Assembly (NCBI GenBank): GCA_005787665.1
Contig: SYAB01000344.1
Span: 1-7,822 of the forward strand
Reading direction: 5' to 3'
Origin: Actinomycetota bacterium
Lineage (GTDB): Bacteria > Actinomycetota > Actinomycetes > Mycobacteriales > Mycobacteriaceae
DNA: 7,822 bases
Shown: in pieces, positions 1 to 6,195 of the stretch
How positions within the stretch are numbered: the stretch's first letter is position 1
Layout: each line of letters begins with the position of its first letter
Position numbers and translations under genes: made by a program
The notes under the pieces: model-generated
What the model was told of the DNA's origin: nothing
Databases searched by the model: none
What the model saw: the letters and a program-made list of their open reading frames with translations, nothing else

Positions 1-1024
1 AGCCGCCGAGGGGGTGACCCAGCGCGATCGCGCCGCCGTTGGGGTTGAGCTTGCTCTCGTCGGCACCGATCTCCTTGAGCCAGGCCATCGGAACCGGGGC
101 GAAGGCCTCATTGACCTCGAACACCCCGATATCGTCGACGCTCAGCCCGGAGCGCGACAGCGCCTTCTGGGTGGCCGGGATCGGCGCGGACAGCATCATC
201 ACCGGGTCGGCACCCGCCAGCACCGCGGTGTGAACGCGGGCAAGTGGCTTGAGGCCCAACGACTTCGCCTTCTCCGCCGACATGAACAGCAGTGCCCCCG
301 ATCCGTCTGAGATCTGCGAGGAGTTACCGGCGTGGATTACACCGTCCTCGGAGAAGGCCGGCTTGAGTTGGGCCATCTTCTCCAGTGTGGTGCCGCGGCG
401 GATGCCCTCGTCTTTGAACACGAGGTTGCCATCCTGATCCTTGATGCCGACGATCTGATCGTCGAAGGCGCCGGAATCCTGTGCCTTGGCGGCCTTTTCA
501 TGGGAGTCCAGCGAGAACTGGTCGAGCATGGTGCGGGTCAGGCCCCACTTGGCGGCCATCATCTCCGCGCCGATGCCCTGGTTGGGGGTGCGGTCGTAGC
601 GCGCCTTGAAACGCGCCGAGTAGGGGTTGCCGCCGTTGGCCAGCGAGGCGCCCATCGGGGTTCGCGACATCGACTCCACACCGCCGGCGATCACCGCGTC
701 GTAGTGGCCGGCCACCACGCCGGCCGCGGCGAAGTGCACCGACTGCTGGCTGGATCCGCATTGCCGATCGACTGTCACACCGGGGATGGTCTCGGGCCAG
801 CCTGCGGTCAGCACCGCGGTGCGGGCGATGTCGAGGGCCTGCTCCCCGGCCTGCATGACGCATCCCCAGATGACGTCGTCAACGATCTCGGGGTCGATCC
901 CGGCCCGCTCGGCCAGGCCGCCGAGCACCTGTGCCGAGAGTTCAGCCGGGTGCACACCGGACAGTCCGCCGTTGCGCTTGCCGACCGGTGCGCGCACTGC
1001 CTCGACAATGACCGCTTCCGCCAT
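1..1024 (-). CDS. Thiolase (acetyl-CoA acetyltransferase / 3-ketoacyl-CoA thiolase), C-terminus cut by window
   Basis: Thiolases cleave a 3-ketoacyl-CoA with CoA to release acetyl-CoA, the last step of a beta-oxidation round, or run the reverse condensation. The frame starts at ATG 1024 (MAEAVIVEAVRAPVGKRNGG) and reads 341 codons without a stop to the left edge. AGGAG at 1031-1035 lies six bases upstream of the ATG. The active-site motif VDRQCGSSQQ puts the nucleophilic cysteine at residue 89. HAGNSSQISDG (231-241), NEAF (305-308) and GHP (336-338, His337) are the other conserved thiolase blocks. The second catalytic cysteine, normally in a CxGGG motif near the C-terminus, lies outside the window; thiolases are usually about 385-405 residues, so roughly 45-60 are missing. 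It most resembles actinobacterial FadA-type thiolases for lipid or sterol breakdown, but which FadA cannot be decided. A candidate operator sits upstream. Confidence 0.95.
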   Translation of the reverse strand, partial: MAEAVIVEAVRAPVGKRNGGLSGVHPAELSAQVLGGLAERAGIDPEIVDDVIWGCVMQAGEQALDIARTAVLTAGWPETIPGVTVDRQCGSSQQSVHFAAAGVVAGHYDAVIAGGVESMSRTPMGASLANGGNPYSARFKARYDRTPNQGIGAEMMAAKWGLTRTMLDQFSLDSHEKAAKAQDSGAFDDQIVGIKDQDGNLVFKDEGIRRGTTLEKMAQLKPAFSEDGVIHAGNSSQISDGSGALLFMSAEKAKSLGLKPLARVHTAVLAGADPVMMLSAPIPATQKALSRSGLSVDDIGVFEVNEAFAPVPMAWLKEIGADESKLNPNGGAIALGHPLGG

Positions 1025-1054
1025 GGCGTTCTCCTCACTTGTGGGTAGGACTCG

Positions 1055-1085
1055 ATTCTGACAGACCAACCAACCGTTTGGTCAA
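1055..1085 (-). promoter_or_regulatory. Weak candidate promoter for the thiolase gene
   Basis: On the minus strand TTGACC (1085-1080) matches a sigma-A -35 box at five of six positions. CAGAAT (1060-1055) could be the -10, with a longer than usual spacer of 19 bases. The inverted repeat at 1064-1083 would fill the spacer, the usual place for a repressor to block polymerase. The boxes are imperfect and the call rests partly on position. Confidence 0.3.
1064..1083. promoter_or_regulatory. Inverted repeat, candidate TetR-type operator of the thiolase gene
   Basis: On the plus strand, GACCAA (1064-1069) and TTGGTC (1078-1083) form a perfect 6-base inverted repeat around an 8-base spacer. A second, nested near-palindrome ACCAACCGTTTGGT lies at 1069-1082 with one mismatched pair. 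Palindromes of this ACCAA/TTGGT type are typical of operators for TetR-family regulators of lipid catabolism in actinobacteria (family knowledge; no specific regulator is assigned). It lies 40-60 bases upstream of the thiolase ATG and overlaps the last bases of the upstream gene's stop codon. No regulator gene is in the window. Confidence 0.55.
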
Positions 1086-2815
1086 CCTGGGGTCTTCGGG
1101 GTGCTGACGTGCACCGGAATGTCGTCATGCCAGGGCTGGCTGCCGACCATATCGGCGACGTTCACCGAACCCCGTTCGAACTCCCCCGCCGCGGCGTCAA
1201 CCAACCGATACTGCTGGGTCTGCCGGTGGATCGGCTGGGCGTCCAGCAGCACCACCCGCACCTCGCCGGGCTCGAAACCGCAGCGCCGTTGCATCGCGGC
1301 GATGAGTTGCTCGTTGTGCAAATGCCCGTCGCCGAAATTCCACCCCAGCGCGGTGCTGCAGATGCGCTCTCCGTCGGTGACGGAGTAATCGTCCTCGTTC
1401 TGTCCGGCCATGGCCCGGTGCGCCAGGGTGAACAGCGCCCGGCCATGGGTGTTGAAGCCGCGGAACGCGTACCCCATGTAGATCGGGATCTGCGCGGCCT
1501 CCTTGCTGCCGTAGAACTTCTCCAACTGCGCGGCCGGCATATTCGCGATGCTGACGAGTCCAGCGTTGATCTTGGCCTCGGCCGACGGCGTGATGCACCA
1601 CAGGGTGGTGTCCCAGTTGCCCGCGTAGTACCGCATGCCCGGCAGGAAGGAGATCTTGCGGGGCATCAGATTTCCTGCGATCACCACGGCGGCCATCACC
1701 GCACACAGAATCAGCGGCAGCGGGGTCGTCATATCACCCAAGCCCACCTCCGCGTGGCCGACGAAGAGGAACAGCACACAGAAGATCATGAAGACGTTCC
1801 ATTCCAGCGGCACCCCCATCGGGATCGCGCTGAGAATGCCCAGGTGGAAGCAGACCATGACGGTCGCCGCCACCACCGTCGGCCAGCCACCGTGGGAGAA
1901 GAACAGCACCAACGGCACGAGCCCCTCGATCGCGGTACTGACGTGGGCGAGCACCGTGGACGGCCAACCGGGGCGCAGATCGTCGGGGAAACGTTTGAAG
2001 AAGGCACGTTTGAGCGCCCTGGGCCGGACCACCGGGCTGTTGGACATCATCGTCGAGATCACGAACGGGAAATGCCGGGTGAGCTTGGAGGTCGCCGCAC
2101 CGATCCAGATCACCAGGCACACCAGCTTCGCCGCGACGATCACATCCAGCCCACTGAACAGGAAGGCGACGACGAACGGCGCGTAGACCTCGCCGCGGGC
2201 GGCCAGGAAGATGACCTTGTCCCGAAGACCTGCGAGTGCGAGAAGGGCCAGGATCGTCCACGACTGCCAGGCCGGCAGCAGTCCGATCTCGGTGCCCAGC
2301 GCCGGGTTCGGCCCGGTGCCGTCGGAGAGCAGTGCCACGACCAACATCACCAGCAGGGCGCCGTACAGCAGCACGTCGACGGGTTGGCGGTTGTCCCCCC
2401 TGGTGAGCGGAACCCGCTGCGGCCATGGCGGCAGCCGGATGGTGTTGGGCCGCAACCAGTACAGCGCCGATCCCATCGGCGGGAAGAACCGGTTGTTCAG
2501 CGGACCGAAGCCGCAGCCGAGGCCGACGACCTCGAAGAGCATGGTGTAGAGCACCACCTTCTGGAAGACGATCGGCTCGGTCCACCACTGCCCGATCGTG
2601 CCCAGTCCGTCGATGCCGCGGGTGGCCAGCGCGAACAGGATCGCGACACCGATATAGGCCAGGATCTTCAGGACGTAGAAGAGGTGCAGTGCCACCGGGG
2701 TGCCGAAGCCGACCTCCGCCCAGTGTTTGGCCATCGGACGGATCTTCTCGGCGCGGGTGCCTTTGCTCCACTCGTCGAAGTCGACGACAGGCACTTCCTG
2801 CTTGAGAAATCCCAT
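1082..2815 (-). CDS. Polytopic membrane protein, DUF3556-type, function unknown
   Basis: The protein is 577 residues from ATG 2815 (MGFLKQEVPVVDFDEWSKG). The opening sequence, length and layout fit what I recall of the mycobacterial DUF3556 family; no biochemical role is known to me. The N-terminal two thirds has about eight to ten hydrophobic segments, clear ones near residues 43-63, 85-103, 148-164, 185-198, 212-242, 298-332, 341-354 and 367-382. The last ~190 residues are soluble and contain WNFGDGHLHNEQL (492-504) and a Gln/His-rich stretch (529-535). Starting at GTG 2842 would add nine residues but lies inside a hairpin arm, whereas AAGGGG precedes ATG 2815, so the ATG is preferred. The gene is separated from the upstream acyltransferase by the hairpin at 2831-2890 and may be a separate transcription unit. 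A role in envelope lipid transport or modification is only a guess from its neighbours. Confidence 0.85.
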   Translation of the reverse strand: MGFLKQEVPVVDFDEWSKGTRAEKIRPMAKHWAEVGFGTPVALHLFYVLKILAYIGVAILFALATRGIDGLGTIGQWWTEPIVFQKVVLYTMLFEVVGLGCGFGPLNNRFFPPMGSALYWLRPNTIRLPPWPQRVPLTRGDNRQPVDVLLYGALLVMLVVALLSDGTGPNPALGTEIGLLPAWQSWTILALLALAGLRDKVIFLAARGEVYAPFVVAFLFSGLDVIVAAKLVCLVIWIGAATSKLTRHFPFVISTMMSNSPVVRPRALKRAFFKRFPDDLRPGWPSTVLAHVSTAIEGLVPLVLFFSHGGWPTVVAATVMVCFHLGILSAIPMGVPLEWNVFMIFCVLFLFVGHAEVGLGDMTTPLPLILCAVMAAVVIAGNLMPRKISFLPGMRYYAGNWDTTLWCITPSAEAKINAGLVSIANMPAAQLEKFYGSKEAAQIPIYMGYAFRGFNTHGRALFTLAHRAMAGQNEDDYSVTDGERICSTALGWNFGDGHLHNEQLIAAMQRRCGFEPGEVRVVLLDAQPIHRQTQQYRLVDAAAGEFERGSVNVADMVGSQPWHDDIPVHVSTPKTPG

Positions 2816-2830
2816 GACCCCTTCATATCC

Positions 2831-2890
2831 GCGAGCAGACACTTAGTTGCGCGAAACGCCGCGGAAAAGCGCAAGTTTGTGTCTGCTCGC
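2831..2890. terminator. Long two-stage hairpin, TRIT-like mycobacterial terminator
   Basis: GCGAGCAGACAC (2831-2842) and GTGTCTGCTCGC (2879-2890) are perfect 12-base inverted arms. Inside them TTGCGC (2847-2852) pairs with GCGCAA (2869-2874), separated from the outer stem by a 4x4 internal loop; the apical loop is 16 bases. No U-rich tail follows on either strand. The arm sequence matches a hairpin that recurs between mycobacterial genes, which I recall being named TRIT (tuberculosis rho-independent terminator). It lies 17 bases beyond the stop of the acyltransferase gene, so it most simply ends the upstream four-gene operon. The symmetric arms could work in either direction. It also sits 15 bases before the ATG of the membrane-protein gene. 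Confidence 0.75.
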
Positions 2891-2906
2891 CGAGGGAGGC
2901 GAGCCA

Positions 2907-4157
2907 TCACGGCTGGCAACCCAGGGCATCGGCGAGCCGGTCGAGGTAGTCCCCGATATCCACGGCGGCCGGGTCGGCGTGGACGCTGATCGCGATGGTG
3001 TCACCGATGCCATGCACACCGTGGGTCAGGCCCATCACCGGCGACAGCGCCGGGTACCCCGCGGTCAGGATGACCCCATGCCCACCGAAGGACAGATCGG
3101 CCGGTCCGCGGTTGACGCTGGAGACCACCGTGTGACCCGACACGGCGCTCGGGCGCACGGCCGGATCGAAGAGGCCGACGCCCCAGCGCAGCACCGCCGC
3201 CGGCACGGCATCGAACGCCGCGGCCGAGGCCCGCGTCGCAGGGTGCGCGCCGCGGCGACGGTGGGTGGCCAGCTGCGCCGAGATACTCTCGGCGCGCAGA
3301 TCCGGGGCCAGATCCGGGCGCAGATCGATACCGCAGTTGCGAAAGTTGTTGTGTGACTTACGTTCTCCGCCCTTGGACATCGGAACCTCCGCGCCGAGCC
3401 GGCTGACGTCCTCACCGTGATCGGCGAGGTATCCGCCGAGCGCGTTGGCGACGGCCACCAGCGCGGCCACCGTGACGGTGGTGCCCCCCAGCCGGGCGCG
3501 GTCGATCACCAGGGTGCGGACCACCGCCTCCCGGCGAGGACCGGCGTTGACGCTCAGGGCCGGGCGCGGCGCGGCTGGTGGGGGCATGCGGCCGGCCTCG
3601 ATATCGCGCTGCAGTCGCCGATGCGCCTGCGCGGCGACCGCGGCCCGCCACGGCAGGCTCCCGCGATCCGGTGGGCCGACGGGTGGCAGCGGCCATGTTC
3701 TGCCCAGCAGCATGCCCGCAAGCGATGCCGACCGGGTGCCGTCGCCCAAGGCGTGGGAGATCTGGACGATCACCACCGAGCCTGCGTCCACCGGCGCGGC
3801 TACCGGGTTCGGGATGCCGAATACGCCAGGGAAGACGTGGAGCCGCCAGGGCATCGTGGTGCTGTCGAGCTGCGGCAGCCCCGACACCGCGTCCAGACAG
3901 TCCTGCCAGTCCCGCTCGGCGCCGCCGTGCACGCTGAACTCGGCGTCGGTGATCGGCCCCGGCTCCCACCGGGGGTAGCGCCATCGGCTGTCATCGACGG
4001 CACGCAGGCCCATTTCGGGACAGTTCCGGGCGCGGCGGCGCACCTCGGCGACGGCAGCGTCCACGTCGGCGGGGACGCCTCCGAAGGCATAGAGCAGGAA
4101 CTGATCGTTTCGAACCTTGCCCGCGAGCCAGAGCAGCTGCGCATCGACCGCCGCCAT
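2907..4157 (-). CDS. WS/DGAT-like O-acyltransferase with a variant HHxxxDG motif
   Basis: This 416-residue protein has the architecture of wax ester synthase/diacylglycerol acyltransferases, which move an acyl group from acyl-CoA to an alcohol or diacylglycerol. The N-terminus MAAVDAQLLWLAGKVRNDQF resembles the family's opening. The catalytic motif reads SHALGDG (134-140): the general-base His135, Asp139 and Gly140 remain, but the first histidine of HHxxxDG is serine. The C-terminal half matches the DUF1298 region, with NNFRNCGIDLRPD (270-282), SSVNRGP (346-352) and LSPVMGL (371-377). It is somewhat shorter than the usual 440-480 residues. ATG 4157 shares its A with the stop of the upstream hydrolase (TGATG), implying translational coupling; GTG 4160 is an alternative start. 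No strong Shine-Dalgarno is seen. Substrates cannot be deduced; coupling to a hydrolase suggests paired ester or acyl chemistry on the same lipid. Confidence 0.85.
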   Translation of the reverse strand: MAAVDAQLLWLAGKVRNDQFLLYAFGGVPADVDAAVAEVRRRARNCPEMGLRAVDDSRWRYPRWEPGPITDAEFSVHGGAERDWQDCLDAVSGLPQLDSTTMPWRLHVFPGVFGIPNPVAAPVDAGSVVIVQISHALGDGTRSASLAGMLLGRTWPLPPVGPPDRGSLPWRAAVAAQAHRRLQRDIEAGRMPPPAAPRPALSVNAGPRREAVVRTLVIDRARLGGTTVTVAALVAVANALGGYLADHGEDVSRLGAEVPMSKGGERKSHNNFRNCGIDLRPDLAPDLRAESISAQLATHRRRGAHPATRASAAAFDAVPAAVLRWGVGLFDPAVRPSAVSGHTVVSSVNRGPADLSFGGHGVILTAGYPALSPVMGLTHGVHGIGDTIAISVHADPAAVDIGDYLDRLADALGCQP

Positions 4158-5041
4158 CACGGACCGAGGAACTCCACGATCCGCCGGCCGACCTCGGCGG
4201 GCTGCTCGAGGTGCAGGAAATGCCCGGCCCGCCCGACGACGAGGGCCGCGCTGCCGGACGGCAGGGCGGCGCGCACGTAGGGCGTGAACCCCGCCGTCAT
4301 GCAGCCATCCTCGCCGCCGTGCAGATACAGCGTGGGAAGCCGCGGCGGCTCCGTCCACCAGCGGTGCAGTTCGCGGTAGCGATCCGGCGGCCGGTAGTTG
4401 CGCAGCGTCGCCCGATAAGGGCCGAGCGCGGCGCGCCAGCGGTCGGGCGCTCCGATCGCCGCGTCGACATGGCGCAGATCCTCGGTGGCGTCATAGCCGG
4501 GCGACCAGCGCCGCCACAACAACGGCACGATCCAGGATTCCGAGCGCTCCGGGGCGAAGGGGAGCTGGAAGTAACCCATGTACCAGCTCCGCAGCAGCTG
4601 GCGCGGCACCAGCCGCAACAGCTTCGGGCTCCCGGCGCGCAGCGTCGCCGAAGGGGGCACCGACATCACCACGGCCTTACGGAACGGGCTGTCCGGCATC
4701 GCCGCCAGACCGGTGGCGACGACCGCACCCCAGTCGTGGCCGATCACCACGTCGGCGGCCCCGGGGTTGCTCGCCGCCAGCACCTGCAGTGCGTCGTCCA
4801 TCAGCGCACCGAGGTGGTAGGCACGGTCGGATGGCAGCGAGGAGGGGACGTAGCCGCGCATGAACGGTGCGATCACCCGGTAACCTGCAGCCACCAGGTG
4901 CGGTGCGAGCTTCCGGAATCCGTAAGCAGTGTCGGGAAACCCGTGCAGGCACAAGGCAATCGGGCCGTCGGTCGGCCCCCAGGTCAGGGCACGCAGTTGC
5001 ACAGTCGGTGCCGCGACGTCGATCCAGCGCGGCTCGCTCAT
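4157..5041 (-). CDS. Alpha/beta hydrolase, epoxide hydrolase-like
   Basis: The protein is 294 residues from ATG 5041 (MSEPRWIDVAAPTVQLRALTWG). It carries the signature of the epoxide hydrolase/haloalkane dehalogenase branch of alpha/beta hydrolases. HGFPD (33-37) forms the oxyanion-hole loop, GHDWGA (101-106) places nucleophilic Asp103, HGGEDG (241-246) offers the acid at Glu244 or Asp245, and AGHFLHLEQP (272-281) holds catalytic His274. The cap segment WYMGYFQLPF (153-162) includes tyrosines where epoxide hydrolases keep one of their two ring-opening tyrosines. This supports an epoxide hydrolase over an esterase, though the substrate is unknown. AAGGGGAG at 5047-5054 lies five bases upstream and fixes this start; an upstream in-frame start at 5086 would run into the preceding gene. 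It follows the second Mce-associated gene by 14 bases and is translationally coupled to the acyltransferase. Confidence 0.9.
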   Translation of the reverse strand: MSEPRWIDVAAPTVQLRALTWGPTDGPIALCLHGFPDTAYGFRKLAPHLVAAGYRVIAPFMRGYVPSSLPSDRAYHLGALMDDALQVLAASNPGAADVVIGHDWGAVVATGLAAMPDSPFRKAVVMSVPPSATLRAGSPKLLRLVPRQLLRSWYMGYFQLPFAPERSESWIVPLLWRRWSPGYDATEDLRHVDAAIGAPDRWRAALGPYRATLRNYRPPDRYRELHRWWTEPPRLPTLYLHGGEDGCMTAGFTPYVRAALPSGSAALVVGRAGHFLHLEQPAEVGRRIVEFLGP

Positions 5042-5046
5042 CAGCA

Positions 5047-5054
5047 CTCCCCTT
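5047..5054 (-). promoter_or_regulatory. Shine-Dalgarno of the epoxide hydrolase-like gene
   Basis: The minus strand reads AAGGGGAG, five bases before ATG 5041. It decides between that ATG and the in-frame start at 5086, which would overlap the end of the preceding gene and has no comparable site. Confidence 0.7.
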
Positions 5055-5055
5055 C

Positions 5056-5541
5056 TCAGATGGGCTCGAAGCCGGAGATCAGCCACCGTCCGTCGACCAA
5101 CTCCATGGTGACCCGGACGGTGGAGTTGGTCTGTGTCGGAGCCTGCGTGCCCTCCGTCATCGTCTGGTCGACGTAGGCCAGTACGACCGCGTGTTCACCG
5201 TCGGCGGACACCACGGCGGCAGCGGGCACCCGCGCCGCGGCGGTGACGCTCCGCTGGGTGGCGTTGGGCACCACGACGGTTCGGATCAACTGGGTGTAGT
5301 CGTCGAGGAAGCGCCCGGTCAACCGCGCGCCCGCGGCGGCCTCGAGATCCCGCTCCGCGGTCTCGGGGCGATAGCTCAGGATGGCGGCCACCGATTCCTG
5401 GGCGGCCTGAACGGCTTGGTCACCGGACCGCAGCCCCGCGCGCCGCGACGACGAGTCCGTCACCAACCAGACCGCGGCGGTGAGGACCACGAGCGCAAAG
5501 ACCGCCGCCGCCAGCGACCGCGGCCGGTCGAGGGTGCTCAC
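5056..5541 (-). CDS. Mce-associated membrane protein (second of an orphan pair)
   Basis: This 161-residue protein has one membrane segment near the N-terminus (about 9-28, SLAAAVFALVVLTAAVWLV) followed by an extracytoplasmic domain. The helix AAILSYRPETAERDLEAAAGARLTGRFLDDY (52-82) and the C-terminal beta-rich part ending in MELVDGRWLISGFEP (146-160) match the layout of mycobacterial Mce-associated proteins, which are NTF2-like and help assemble or stabilise Mce lipid importers. GTG 5541 overlaps the stop of the upstream paralogue as GTGA, so the two are probably made together. No MCE-domain, YrbE-like permease or ATPase gene is in view, making this an orphan Mce-associated gene here, in the way M. 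tuberculosis has orphan Omam proteins. The Mce system it would serve is unknown. Confidence 0.85.
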   Translation of the reverse strand: MSTLDRPRSLAAAVFALVVLTAAVWLVTDSSSRRAGLRSGDQAVQAAQESVAAILSYRPETAERDLEAAAGARLTGRFLDDYTQLIRTVVVPNATQRSVTAAARVPAAAVVSADGEHAVVLAYVDQTMTEGTQAPTQTNSTVRVTMELVDGRWLISGFEPI

Positions 5542-6089
5542 GGGACGAACTCCACCGCGGCGAGTTTGAACTCCTCGCCGTCCCTGGTCACCGTGACGCG
5601 GGTCCGCCAGGCCTTGGGCTGCTGTTCGGGGGCGCCCCGGTTGGACGTCATGACGGTCATCGCGACCAGCACGCGACCGGAGTCACCGGCGCCGGACTCG
5701 AAACCGGCCTCGGTGACAGTGCCCACCGATGTGGATTGCGCCTCACGGGCGGCAGCCTTGAACGAGTCGGCCCCGGCGGCGAAATCATCGCGGAAACGTC
5801 CCGTGGAGACATCCAGGATCCGCTGCACGTCCTGGTCGACCCGCTGGTGATCGACCGTGGTCAGGGCCTTCAGGCCCGCGCGTCCCGCCTGCACCATCGC
5901 GGCACGCTCGCGCTCGAGGCCGCGCACCTCGAGATCGCGCCAGCCCAGCCATCCGGTCATCGCCACGAGAGCCACCAGCGCCGCGCCGATCGCCCGGCGC
6001 ACCCGCGGGTCCGACGCCTCCGCGGTGGTCACCGTCACCGCGGCGGGCGGATCGCCCGGCATGGCGGGTTCGTCTGGCTGGTCGGCCAC
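5538..6089 (-). CDS. Mce-associated membrane protein (first of an orphan pair)
   Basis: This 183-residue protein starts at GTG 6089, preceded by AAGGAG at 6094-6099 with a four-base spacer. A Pro- and acid-rich cytoplasmic tail (1-30) leads into one membrane segment (about 33-50, AIGAALVALVAMTGWLGW), a charged linker, and a periplasmic domain. ALTTVDHQRVDQDVQRILDVSTGRFRDDF (75-103) is the most recognisable Mce-associated block, and the tail ends in a beta-rich region (138-183). It shares the layout of the following gene, consistent with an ancient duplication, but the two are clearly diverged. It is the first gene of the four-gene minus-strand operon, so the promoter should lie in 6100-6195. 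Such proteins often act in pairs, so a heterodimer is plausible but not shown. Confidence 0.85.
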   Translation of the reverse strand: MADQPDEPAMPGDPPAAVTVTTAEASDPRVRRAIGAALVALVAMTGWLGWRDLEVRGLERERAAMVQAGRAGLKALTTVDHQRVDQDVQRILDVSTGRFRDDFAAGADSFKAAAREAQSTSVGTVTEAGFESGAGDSGRVLVAMTVMTSNRGAPEQQPKAWRTRVTVTRDGEEFKLAAVEFVP

Positions 6090-6093
6090 GGCG

Positions 6094-6099
6094 ACTCCT
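6094..6099 (-). promoter_or_regulatory. Shine-Dalgarno of the first Mce-associated gene
   Basis: The minus strand reads AAGGAG four bases before GTG 6089. This supports a GTG start with the full acidic N-terminal tail rather than the internal ATG nine codons later. Confidence 0.65.
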
Positions 6100-6184
6100 T
6101 CGACGGCACGGGCTCCTCGTCCGCACTGGGGCGAAAGGCTACCGTCCGGCCCCGCCGGTAACGTTCAGCGCACACCCGCCGGAG
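6100..6184. promoter_or_regulatory. Divergent promoter region between the Mce-associated operon and the plus-strand hydrolase
   Basis: The two start codons face away from each other across about 100 bases, so both promoters should be here. TAACGT (6159-6164) on the plus strand and TAGCCT (6141-6136) on the minus strand fit the mycobacterial -10 pattern TAnnnT, but neither has a convincing -35 box. A short inverted repeat CCGGC-CCC-GCCGG lies at 6146-6158 between the two candidate -10 boxes; in such GC-rich DNA it may be chance. Confidence 0.4.
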
Positions 6185-6190
6185 AGGAGG
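6185..6190 (+). promoter_or_regulatory. Strong Shine-Dalgarno that fixes the hydrolase start
   Basis: AGGAGG is followed by TGA, giving a nine-base match to the anti-Shine-Dalgarno end of 16S rRNA, and lies five bases before GTG 6196. It favours that codon over GTG 6190 (overlapped by the site) and GTG 6202 (too far). Confidence 0.7.
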
Positions 6191-6195
6191 TGACC

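Noticed and set aside
332..1048. A 238-codon plus-strand frame opposite the thiolase.
   Set aside because: The minus strand carries unmistakable thiolase motifs over the same bases; the plus-strand product has none.
2816..2842. GTG 2842 as start of the membrane-protein gene, adding nine residues.
   Set aside because: The codon sits in the arm of the 2831-2890 hairpin and lacks a free Shine-Dalgarno; ATG 2815 has AAGGGG upstream and begins with the family-like MGFLKQE.
1109..2989. A 626-codon open frame on the plus strand opposite the membrane-protein gene.
   Set aside because: Its translation is rich in His, Arg, Gly and Gln with no domain, as expected of antisense frames in GC-rich DNA, while the minus strand gives a coherent membrane protein.
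4158..4358. A longer acyltransferase start at 4358.
   Set aside because: The extra 67 residues are Arg/Ala-rich and lie inside the hydrolase gene in another frame; the family N-terminus begins at MAAVDAQ from 4157.
4211..5850. Two long plus-strand frames (4211-5176 and 4867-5850) opposite the hydrolase and the Mce-associated genes.
   Set aside because: Both are low-complexity Arg/Gly/His products antisense to recognisable genes, and they overlap each other.
5857..6195. A longer start for the plus-strand hydrolase reaching back to 5857.
   Set aside because: The added part is antisense to the first Mce-associated gene, and a strong Shine-Dalgarno marks GTG 6196.
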